Notes under the pieces: generated by a model
What the model was told of the DNA's origin: nothing
Databases searched by the model: none
Seen by the model: only the letters and a program-made list of their open reading frames with translations
Shown here: one piece after another, positions 4,389-10,472 of the stretch
How positions within the stretch are numbered: the first letter of the stretch is position 1
Layout of the letters: each line of letters starts with the position of its first letter
DNA from: Clostridia bacterium
GTDB lineage: Bacteria; Bacillota_A; Clostridia; Oscillospirales; Acutalibacteraceae
Assembly (NCBI GenBank): GCA_017445685.1
Contig: JAFSTS010000091.1
Span: forward strand, 1 to 10,472
Direction: 5' to 3'
Length of the DNA: 10,472 nucleotides
Program-made: the position numbers and the translations under genes

Positions 4389-6434
4389 TCATTCGGTTTT
4401 TCGATAGTAAAGCCCGCGAGTAAATTTTTTTCCGTCTGCGGCAGCTTTCATGTCGTAATCCCTTACTGTTTTCTCAACTTCCTTTTTGCTTTCCGTCGTG
4501 AAATAAAGCACAAAAAAGTCCGCAGAGTAAAAGTCGTCTTCTTTGTCAAAGAGATATATTGCATAAGGATTCAGTATCTCGCTGAAACCATTTGTGCAGA
4601 CGACCTCAAATTTTTCGCCTTTTCTGTCCGTAAGATACGATTCACCTTTACATTCACCGCAACTTCTTACATTTTTTATCGGGCAGTTTCGAGTAAGCAT
4701 AAGCGGAATTTTTCCGTAAGCGATTACGCCTCTGGGAATTTCACCGCCGAGAGAATTGATTTTGCTTTTCGTCAGTTCAACGCTCACGACACATTCATCA
4801 GCGCCGTTATCTTCAAAAAAATTCAGGCTTTGAGTGTTATAAATATTCGCGTTGAAACCCATGATTATCTTGAAAGAAAACTTTGACGCTATCGCAAGCG
4901 CGTCAACAGTAGGGCAGATCACTTTTTTGACACCGATTTTTTCAAGCTCTGCAAGCCTGTCGCGTATCTTGTCGCTGTTGTGCATTTCCCCTGCCGGCAT
5001 CACTGCGCCTGAATTTTTAAATTTTTTAAAGTCTTCATCTTTCGAAAAAATCGGAAGAAACAGCTCTTCGTCAGACAAACTGTCAGGTATCTGCTCTGCA
5101 TTTCTGAAAACAAAATATGTCTTTCGATTTGCAGCAATATGCTTTTTCGGCTTCTCAAGCGGCTCATTAACAAATTTAACTTTCGGCTTTCTGATTATCA
5201 TTTCGATGATGGAATCAACCGCTTTTCTTCTCAAAGCATTCAGCTCTGAAGCACAGACAAACACTTCGTCTTCAATTTCACATGAGAAGCTTTCAAGATA
5301 AAACTGCGTCGAGCCAAGCTTTTGAAACTGTTTTTTTACATCCTGAGTGTCAAGCTGCCTGTTTTGACCGGGCTCGGCGGCTCTGTCTCCGAAAACTTCC
5401 GTTTCAAAGCCGCACGATATTGCTTTGACCGACGGAAGCTCACCGATTTTCAAAGTTACATGAAAAGAGATCGGGAATTTATGAATCTCCTTTTCATACA
5501 GTTTTTTCAGCTCTTTGATCGAACTGTGAATATTCTCTGAGTCAGATTTTTGCCTTACTCCGAACATATCCCGTCCGATTTTCCCGGTGAAATATCCGTC
5601 CGTAAAACCTGAACGGGAAAATATATCTTTCAGATTTTTCCTCAAAATCCCGTCATCATATCCGTCCAGCGAATTTCTGCACGCTTTGACTGCGCCGGCA
5701 ACATATTCCGGCCGTTTCATCCTGCCTTCGATTTTGAAGGAAGCTATGCCGGCTTTTGCCATTTTCGGTATATAGTCTATCAGAGAATTATCCTTCAGAC
5801 TCAAGTCGTACCTTAAAGACGAATCCGCTGAAAAAGGCAGCCTGCACGGCTGGGCGCAAAGTCCTCTGTTTCCGCTTCGCTGACCGATCATCGAGCTCAT
5901 AAGACACTGACCCGACACGCACATACACAGCGCGCCATGCACAAACATTTCAAGCTCGGTATCGCACTTTTCAAGGATATTCAAACTCTCTTTTTCAGAC
6001 AATTCTCTCGGCAAAACGCCTCTTGAAAAACCGTTCTCTTTCAAGAAGTTGACACCGTCCTCCGTCTGAACCGAAGTTTGTGTAGACGCGTGCAACACTG
6101 CGTCAGGCAACGCCTTTTTTATCGCAGAAGCAAGTCCCATATCCTGAACTATAAAAGCGTCAACTCCGCTGAGAGCAGCTTGCTTCGCAGCCGAAAGCGC
6201 CTCGTCAAGCTCGTCGTCGCTGACAAGAGTGTTCAAAGTAAAGTGAACTTTCACAGCGTGCTCATGGCAGTATCTTACGATCTGCGGCAGCTCGTCAAGA
6301 GTGAAATTTTCTGCGTTTCTTCGCGCATTAAAACGCCCTGCTCCGAGATACACGGCGTCAGCGCCGCTTCTGACTGCGGCTCCGACAGATTCCTTGCTTC
6401 CGGCAGGCGCGAGAATTTCAGGAAGGGAAATCAT
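4389..6434 (-). CDS. U32 family protein, RlhA-like (probable 23S rRNA C2501 hydroxylation factor)
   Basis: The 681-residue protein begins with the U32 barrel signature PEILAPAGSKES and GADAVYLGAGRFNAR. It carries the family cysteine set in HGALCMCVSGQC...NRGLCAQPC (C170, C177, C193 and C197, plus an extra C172). A DUF3656-type segment follows at about residues 318-412, including KLGSTQFYL and SELNALRRKA. This U32 plus DUF3656 order is that of E. coli RlhA (YdcP, 653 residues), which needs an iron-sulfur cluster and prephenate to make 5-hydroxycytidine in 23S rRNA. Older annotation as a peptidase or collagenase is probably misleading. The C-terminal third repeats U32-like features (YGKIPLMLTRNCPI, then C584, C592, C595, C613 and FTRGLYYR), suggesting a second metal site. 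Start ATG 6434 overlaps the zapA stop as ATGA and lacks a good ribosome binding site of its own, which implies translational coupling. RlhA activity is inferred, not shown. Confidence 0.88.
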   Translation of the reverse strand: MISLPEILAPAGSKESVGAAVRSGADAVYLGAGRFNARRNAENFTLDELPQIVRYCHEHAVKVHFTLNTLVSDDELDEALSAAKQAALSGVDAFIVQDMGLASAIKKALPDAVLHASTQTSVQTEDGVNFLKENGFSRGVLPRELSEKESLNILEKCDTELEMFVHGALCMCVSGQCLMSSMIGQRSGNRGLCAQPCRLPFSADSSLRYDLSLKDNSLIDYIPKMAKAGIASFKIEGRMKRPEYVAGAVKACRNSLDGYDDGILRKNLKDIFSRSGFTDGYFTGKIGRDMFGVRQKSDSENIHSSIKELKKLYEKEIHKFPISFHVTLKIGELPSVKAISCGFETEVFGDRAAEPGQNRQLDTQDVKKQFQKLGSTQFYLESFSCEIEDEVFVCASELNALRRKAVDSIIEMIIRKPKVKFVNEPLEKPKKHIAANRKTYFVFRNAEQIPDSLSDEELFLPIFSKDEDFKKFKNSGAVMPAGEMHNSDKIRDRLAELEKIGVKKVICPTVDALAIASKFSFKIIMGFNANIYNTQSLNFFEDNGADECVVSVELTKSKINSLGGEIPRGVIAYGKIPLMLTRNCPIKNVRSCGECKGESYLTDRKGEKFEVVCTNGFSEILNPYAIYLFDKEDDFYSADFFVLYFTTESKKEVEKTVRDYDMKAAADGKKFTRGLYYRKTE

Positions 6435-6772
6435 GGTCTGTTCTTGAGCCTTTCAATTTCTCTTTTGAGGTTTTCGTTTTCTCTCCTTGTCAGCTCAAGA
6501 TCCATTTTTGCCTGTTCAGCGTCGGCAAGGTATTCGGCAAGCTGGTTGCGCAGTGAATCCGTATTCTCGCCTGATCTGTGGTACATATCGGCAAAATCAA
6601 GCGCAGTCAATATCGCAGCCTGGGTTACGCTTATACGGTTGCTGGAGGAGACGATCTCTCTCATTTTGGTATCTATCTCCTCGCCAAGCAGACGGACATA
6701 GTCGATCTTGTTGTCCGTAGATACCGGGAAATCCATATCGCATATATGTAAAACTACTCTGTTTATCGGCAT
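6431..6772 (-). CDS. zapA: Cell division protein ZapA
   Basis: The product is 113 residues. The N-terminal half has the ZapA fold signature: RVVLHICDMDFPV, then DYVRLLGEEIDTKMREI, then SVTQAAILTALDFADMYH. The C-terminal third is a long charged coiled coil (MDLELTRRENENLKREIERL). ZapA binds FtsZ, bundles protofilaments and helps the Z-ring form at midcell. The start ATG at 6772 has AGAAAGGA eight bases upstream. The ATG three codons earlier overlaps that ribosome binding site, and a farther one at 6817 has none, so both were rejected. The gene is transcribed from a promoter with a perfect TATAAT and is coupled to the U32 gene by a 4-bp overlap. The zapA-U32 adjacency is, as I recall, common in Clostridia. 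Confidence 0.9.
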   Translation of the reverse strand: MPINRVVLHICDMDFPVSTDNKIDYVRLLGEEIDTKMREIVSSSNRISVTQAAILTALDFADMYHRSGENTDSLRNQLAEYLADAEQAKMDLELTRRENENLKREIERLKNRP

Positions 6773-6808
6773 TTTTTTCATCCTTTCTTTTTTACTTTTT
6801 TCTCTTAT

Positions 6809-6814
6809 ATTATA
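6809..6814 (-). promoter_or_regulatory. -10 box of the zapA promoter
   Basis: On the minus strand a perfect TATAAT (complement of 6809-6814) lies 36 bases before the zapA start, in an AT-rich stretch. The -35 position at 16-17 bp spacing is only T-rich (TTATTT/TTTATT), a weak match. Transcription would begin near 6802. Confidence 0.55.
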
Positions 6815-6878
6815 CAATAAGCGGCAAACAAAATAAAGAGAGAAATTTAAAATATTTTTATGTTTTTCTTTATTAGTG

Positions 6879-6907
6879 TTGTAATTTGCGAAAAATTAGT
6901 GTAAAAT
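6879..6907 (+). promoter_or_regulatory. Vegetative-type promoter of glgP
   Basis: TTGTAA (6879-6884) and TAAAAT (6902-6907) are separated by 17 bp, one or two mismatches each from SigA consensus. The start site would be near 6914, giving a leader of about 50 bases. A strong GGAGG (6952-6956) lies six bases before the glgP ATG. Confidence 0.55.
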
Positions 6908-6962
6908 AGACAATGTGAAAAGCAAAAGACCCTATTTTTAAAAAAATTTTTGGAGGTTTTGT

Positions 6963-9386
6963 ATGAAAAAAATAGATTCTAAGCAGCAAGCAAAAGCAGC
7001 TCTTACGGAAAAACTTTCTCATTTTTTCGGCGTTGGTATTGAAGACGCCACTTACGATCAGGTCTACAAAGCCACAGCAATGATCGTCAAAGACCTGATG
7101 AACGATTGCAGACATGATTTTCAAAAAAAGGCAAAGAAGAACAAATCCAAGCAGGTTTACTATCTTTCAATGGAATTTCTTATGGGCCGTTCACTTAAAA
7201 ATTCGCTGTATAATCTCAATCTCACCGATGTGTTTGAAGACGCGCTGAAGGATTTCGGCATAAAGCTTGAAAAGCTCTATGACTGCGAGCCTGACGCAGG
7301 TCTCGGACACGGCGGTCTCGGCAGACTTGCAGCGTGCTACCTTGACGCTCTCGCGACTCAGGGTTATTCCTCAATGGGATATTCAATACTTTACGAATAC
7401 GGCATTTTCAAGCAGAAAATCATTGACGGCTGGCAGACAGAGCTTCCCGACTTCTGGCTTCCCGGCGGCGAGGTCTGGCTGACGCAGCGTGAAGAATCCT
7501 CTGTTGATGTTCAGTTCTACGGCGACATTGACGAAAGATGGTATGATTCTTATCACAGCGTTGAACTGACTAACACTACAGTTATCAAGGCCATTCCACA
7601 CGATATGTATGTAGTCGGAAAAGACGGCAAAGCTGTCAGCATTCTCAGGCTTTGGTCGGCAAAAGCTCCCGGACTTGATATGGAAAAATTCAACGAAGGC
7701 AACTATATGCAGGCTATGGAGCAAAACGCAATGGCGGAAGTCATCAGCAAGATCCTCTACCCTGCCGACAATCATCCCGAGGGAAAGAGTCTTCGTCTCA
7801 AGCAGCAGTATTTCCTTGTTTCAGCTTCCATTCAGGACATCGTCAGACGCCATCTGAGATATTACGGCAGCATTGACAATCTTGCCGAAAAAACAGCCGT
7901 ACACATCAACGACACGCACCCGACGCTTTCCATTCCCGAACTGATGAGGATCATGCTCGACGAATGCGGATACGGCTGGGATGACGCGTGGAATATCGTC
8001 ACAAAAACTGTCGCATACACAAACCACACTGTCATGAAAGAAGCACTTGAATGCTGGAGCGAATCGCTTTTCAAACAGCTTCTTCCGAGAATTTATGTTA
8101 TAACAAAAGAAATCGACAATCGTTTCCGCAGCTATGTCTGGGAAATGACACACGATGCAGACAAGGTCGAAAGAATGGCTGTCATCTCTAACGGCGTCGT
8201 CAGAATGGCTAATCTCTGTGTGGCCGCTTCGCACAGCGTCAACGGCGTATCAGCGCTTCACAGCGACATACTCAAAGCAACCGTTTTCAGCGACTTCTAT
8301 TCCATCAACCCCGAAAAATTCCAGAATGTCACAAACGGTATTGCTCACAGACGCTGGCTTTGCCAGTCGAATCCGAGACTTTGCAAGCTTCTCGACAGCC
8401 TGATCGGCAGCGGATATGTTTATGACGCAAGCGAGCTTTCCAAGCTTTCGGAATATGCAAACGACAAAAAGGTCCTCAAAAAGCTTGACGACATTAAAAA
8501 AGAAAATAAAAAAGAGCTTGCAGCGCTCGTTAAGAAAAAGACAGGTGTAACGCTTGATCCCGATTCTATTTTTGATGTTCAGGTCAAGAGACTTCATGAA
8601 TACAAAAGGCAGCACCTTAACGCGCTGAACATTTTGACAAAATATCTGGAAATCAAAGCAAACCCCGACGGCGACTATGTTGCGCACACATATATTTTTG
8701 CCGCCAAAGCAGCTCCCGGATACTTTGTTGCGAAAAAAATAATCAGCTTTATCTGCGCGCTTGCCGATATGATAAACAACGATCCGGATGTCAACGGAAA
8801 ATTGAAAGTAGTTTATCTTGAAGACTACAATGTCACCCTTGCCGAAAAACTTATGCCGGCAGCCGACATCAGCGAACAGATATCCCTTTGCGGTACTGAA
8901 GCCAGCGGAACAGGCAATATGAAGCTTATGATAAACGGCGCGATCACGATGGGAACGCTTGACGGCGCGAATGTCGAAATTCATGACGCAGTCGGTGACG
9001 ATAATATGTTCCTGTTCGGAATGAAGACAAATGAAGTCAACGATCTCAAACGAATCGGATACGATCCGATGAGCTTTTATCACAACAATGTTCAACTGAG
9101 AAATGCGATCGACTTCATCACAAACCACGGTATTAACGGAAACACCTTCCCCGAAATCGGCTCTACAATCATTTACCACGATCCTTACATGGTGCTTGCC
9201 GACTATGAAGATTACAGACGCGCTCAAAAACGAGCCGAAGAAGTCTGGAAAGACCGTGAGCTTTGGAACAGGATGTCGCTTGCAAACATCGCAGGCGCAG
9301 GTGTTTTCGCAGCAGACAGGGCAATAAACGAATATGCCGAAAACATTTGGGACGCCGAGCCGGTTGAAAAACAAAATAAAAAATAA
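6963..9386 (+). CDS. glgP: Glycogen/starch/alpha-glucan phosphorylase (GT35)
   Basis: The 807-residue enzyme releases glucose-1-phosphate from the non-reducing ends of alpha-1,4-glucans in the cytoplasm, using pyridoxal phosphate. Length matches E. coli GlgP (815) and MalP (797). N-terminal family blocks are YYLSMEFLMGRSL and GLGHGGLGRLAACYLD, followed by GWQTELPDFWLPGGEVW. The C-terminal domain has VQVKRLHEYKRQHLN and the cofactor-binding block EASGTGNMKLMINGA, in which K654 should hold PLP, followed by GTLDGANVEI. No disruption is visible, and ATG at 6963 has an ideal ribosome binding site. It is transcribed alone from its own promoter, divergently from zapA; only a small lipoprotein gene follows. 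No other glycogen gene is in the window, so sequence alone does not settle whether glycogen, starch or maltodextrin is the main substrate. Confidence 0.96.
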   Translation: MKKIDSKQQAKAALTEKLSHFFGVGIEDATYDQVYKATAMIVKDLMNDCRHDFQKKAKKNKSKQVYYLSMEFLMGRSLKNSLYNLNLTDVFEDALKDFGIKLEKLYDCEPDAGLGHGGLGRLAACYLDALATQGYSSMGYSILYEYGIFKQKIIDGWQTELPDFWLPGGEVWLTQREESSVDVQFYGDIDERWYDSYHSVELTNTTVIKAIPHDMYVVGKDGKAVSILRLWSAKAPGLDMEKFNEGNYMQAMEQNAMAEVISKILYPADNHPEGKSLRLKQQYFLVSASIQDIVRRHLRYYGSIDNLAEKTAVHINDTHPTLSIPELMRIMLDECGYGWDDAWNIVTKTVAYTNHTVMKEALECWSESLFKQLLPRIYVITKEIDNRFRSYVWEMTHDADKVERMAVISNGVVRMANLCVAASHSVNGVSALHSDILKATVFSDFYSINPEKFQNVTNGIAHRRWLCQSNPRLCKLLDSLIGSGYVYDASELSKLSEYANDKKVLKKLDDIKKENKKELAALVKKKTGVTLDPDSIFDVQVKRLHEYKRQHLNALNILTKYLEIKANPDGDYVAHTYIFAAKAAPGYFVAKKIISFICALADMINNDPDVNGKLKVVYLEDYNVTLAEKLMPAADISEQISLCGTEASGTGNMKLMINGAITMGTLDGANVEIHDAVGDDNMFLFGMKTNEVNDLKRIGYDPMSFYHNNVQLRNAIDFITNHGINGNTFPEIGSTIIYHDPYMVLADYEDYRRAQKRAEEVWKDRELWNRMSLANIAGAGVFAADRAINEYAENIWDAEPVEKQNKK

Positions 9387-9409
9387 TCGAATATTTCTCA
9401 CGATTCTGC

Positions 9410-9446
9410 AAATAATTTTATAAGGAATAAAATCCTTAAATTATTT
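9410..9446 (+). terminator. AT-rich hairpin between glgP and the lipoprotein gene
   Basis: AAATAATTTTATAAGGA (9410-9426) and TCCTTAAATTATTT (9433-9446) pair along their length with a 3-nt bulge and a 6-nt loop. The descending arm is AT-rich, but no clean T-run follows. It is a weak or partial terminator of glgP, or an mRNA 3'-stabilising structure. Confidence 0.45.
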
Positions 9447-9464
9447 ACGATCGGAGTAATAAAA

Positions 9465-9725
9465 ATGCAAAAAACAGCTTTGTTGCTCGTGTGCATTTCC
9501 GTCCTTTTCTCGCTTGCTTCGTGCAAGAGTAAAATGAACGAGGACGAGACGACAATAAACAGCACGAGCGCCGTTGGAGAAGGCACCTCCGCCGTTGCAA
9601 ACACGACGCAGAAGGACGATTCTCTTGTCGGAGAAGTGACATCAATTATCGACGATGTGACTTCCGTTGCGGAAGATATTGTCGACGATGTTCTGCCCGA
9701 CAGCACAACAAACACTGCAAGATAA
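9465..9725 (+). CDS. Small Ser/Thr-rich lipoprotein, function unknown
   Basis: The 86-residue product starts with a short lipoprotein signal peptide: MQK, a hydrophobic stretch, then LASC, a canonical lipobox with the lipid-modified Cys at position 20. The mature part of about 67 residues is low in complexity, acidic and rich in Ser, Thr, Val and Asp. It has a recurring TS-x-hydrophobic pattern (STSAVGEGTSAVA, VTSIIDDVTSVAEDIVDD). Such a tail is probably flexible or a simple amphipathic helix; no enzyme domain is visible. GGAG lies eight bases before ATG 9465. It follows glgP by 78 bases on the same strand, with only a weak hairpin between, so partial co-transcription is possible. A link to glucan use is not supported beyond this position. 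Confidence 0.8.
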   Translation: MQKTALLLVCISVLFSLASCKSKMNEDETTINSTSAVGEGTSAVANTTQKDDSLVGEVTSIIDDVTSVAEDIVDDVLPDSTTNTAR

Positions 9726-9776
9726 AAAAAGATGTGGCTGTCGCATTTAGCGAAAAACATTAAAGCAAGGCAGTCA

Positions 9777-9818
9777 AAAAGGATGATCGTTCGTAATTTC
9801 AACCACGATCATCCTTTT
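9777..9818. terminator. Bidirectional terminator between convergent genes
   Basis: AAAAGGATGATCGT (9777-9790) and ACGATCATCCTTTT (9805-9818) form a perfect 14-bp stem with a 14-nt loop, flanked by A and T runs. It lies 51 bases after the lipoprotein stop and 59 bases beyond the stop of the minus-strand gene at 9878, and so serves both. Confidence 0.88.
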
Positions 9819-9877
9819 AACTTATGTTTTAAAAGAAAATTGCTAAAACAAACGCTTTAATTCGACACTGTATCTTT

Positions 9878-10472
9878 TTAATTTCTGTTGACCTCCAGCA
9901 GCGCTCTTGCGTATGCTCTTTCTATCGAGCAGTAATACATAGCTTCAACGATTTCTTTTTGCAAAATCTTTTCAAGTGATGAATAGATTTTATCACTCTT
10001 CTTTTTCAGCGGCGCAACAAAAAAACGCAAGCCGTCTTTTTGGCATCTGTCGATGAAATCAAGAACGGAGCATTCATCTCCTTCAACGCAAGCTGTTGAA
10101 GAATGATAAAGATAATGCACAACAGCCGAATACTTTGACAAATCAAAAGCTGAATAATCAAGAGAAGGATACGGCTCGATCAGCAAAACTTTATGTTTAA
10201 ACGACAAATTGAAATCTTCCGAAACAATCTCAAAAAGCTCTTCTTTATCTTTGGGGAGGAATTTTCCGTCATTCATTGTGCCGCAGATTTTTCCGTCAAA
10301 AGATGAAAACCTGTCAAAAAAATTATCTGCCTTGCAAAAATCCGCCGCAAAGTAGATAGTGTTGTCATTTTCCTCGTTTGACCACGAGACATACACGCCG
10401 CATTTATCCTAGGTATTGATGAAGTCAACGGCATTTTTAAAGTTCGCAAGACCGTTGCCGCTCTCGTCGGAA
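9878..10472 (-). pseudogene. Asparaginase-like protein, C-terminal part, interrupted by in-frame TAG; runs off window
   Basis: From the window edge, the minus-strand frame reads SDESGNGLANFKNAVDFINT, then TAG (10409-10411), then DKCGVYVSWSNEEN and on to a TAA at 9878. The order of blocks fits the asparaginase/glutaminase fold: SDGxANxxxAVxFI-like, GVYV, a DxFSSFDGKICG-type strand region, then LLIEPYPSLDYSAFDL and VVHYLYHSSTAC, and a final helix IERAYARALLEV. L-asparaginases hydrolyse asparagine to aspartate and ammonia. The N-terminal half with the active-site threonines lies outside the window. Because family-like sequence continues smoothly across the TAG, I read it as a nonsense mutation in a once-continuous gene. 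Translation could restart at GTG 10396 (172 residues), with a weak AGGA upstream, but that fragment would lack the active site. Assignment to the superfamily is by pattern and moderately sure; this may be a divergent paralogue rather than a true asparaginase. Confidence 0.6.

Noticed and set aside
4309..4392. Longer SpmA start at 4392
   Set aside because: The extension translates the terminator hairpin and does not resemble SpmA; ATG 4308 has a good ribosome binding site.
6078..6701. Plus-strand frame of 207 codons opposite zapA and the U32 start
   Set aside because: It is antisense to two well-supported overlapping genes, has no ribosome binding site, and its Ser/Arg-rich composition is an artefact.
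8250..9401. Long minus-strand frame (383 codons) opposite glgP
   Set aside because: It is exactly antisense to the conserved C-terminal domain of the phosphorylase; its Cys/Phe/Val-rich sequence is typical of a complement frame.

Overview
The window looks like a chromosomal segment of a low-to-moderate GC, spore-lineage Firmicute. An Oscillospiraceae/Ruminococcaceae-type Clostridium relative is my best guess. The basis is a SpmA/SpmB pair, a ZapA gene overlapping a large U32-family gene, an alpha-glucan phosphorylase, AGGAGG-type ribosome binding sites and AT-rich promoters. This assignment comes from gene content read by eye, not from a database comparison.

Left part (1-2137): an accessory, visibly damaged region. 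It holds one AT-rich orphan gene on the + strand (207-1091), a strong terminator, and a SWIM zinc-finger gene that has lost its 5' end (1333-1743). It also holds three unrelated sets of paired short direct repeats (1275-1315, 1836-1882, 2034-2086) that resemble the multiple terminal repeats of IS21-type insertion sequences. No transposase is left. A tRNA-Pro(UGG) gene (2138-2213, minus strand) with its own terminator marks the border with conserved chromosome.

Middle (2290-6815), all on the minus strand, read from high to low coordinates: zapA and a RlhA-like U32 protein overlap by 4 bp and end at a strong terminator (4354-4385). Next come spmA and spmB, overlapping at GTGA, then a single-pass membrane protein of unknown function (2365-3132), and a terminator (2295-2323). 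I corrected three starts from ribosome binding sites: spmA to 4308, spmB to 3712 and zapA to 6772. I also moved the unknown membrane gene's start to 3132.

Right part (6816-10472): a divergent promoter region separates zapA from a full-length glycogen/alpha-glucan phosphorylase (6963-9386). A small Ser/Thr-rich lipoprotein gene (9465-9725) follows, then a 14-bp-stem terminator shared with a convergent minus-strand gene. That last gene encodes the C-terminal part of an asparaginase-like protein. Its reading frame is broken by one in-frame TAG at 10409-10411, and it runs off the window edge.

There is no CRISPR array, no phage module and no obvious new multi-gene system. The most unusual material is the orphan gene with the IS-like repeat graveyard on the left, the TAG-interrupted gene on the right, and the unknown membrane protein attached to the spmAB pair.
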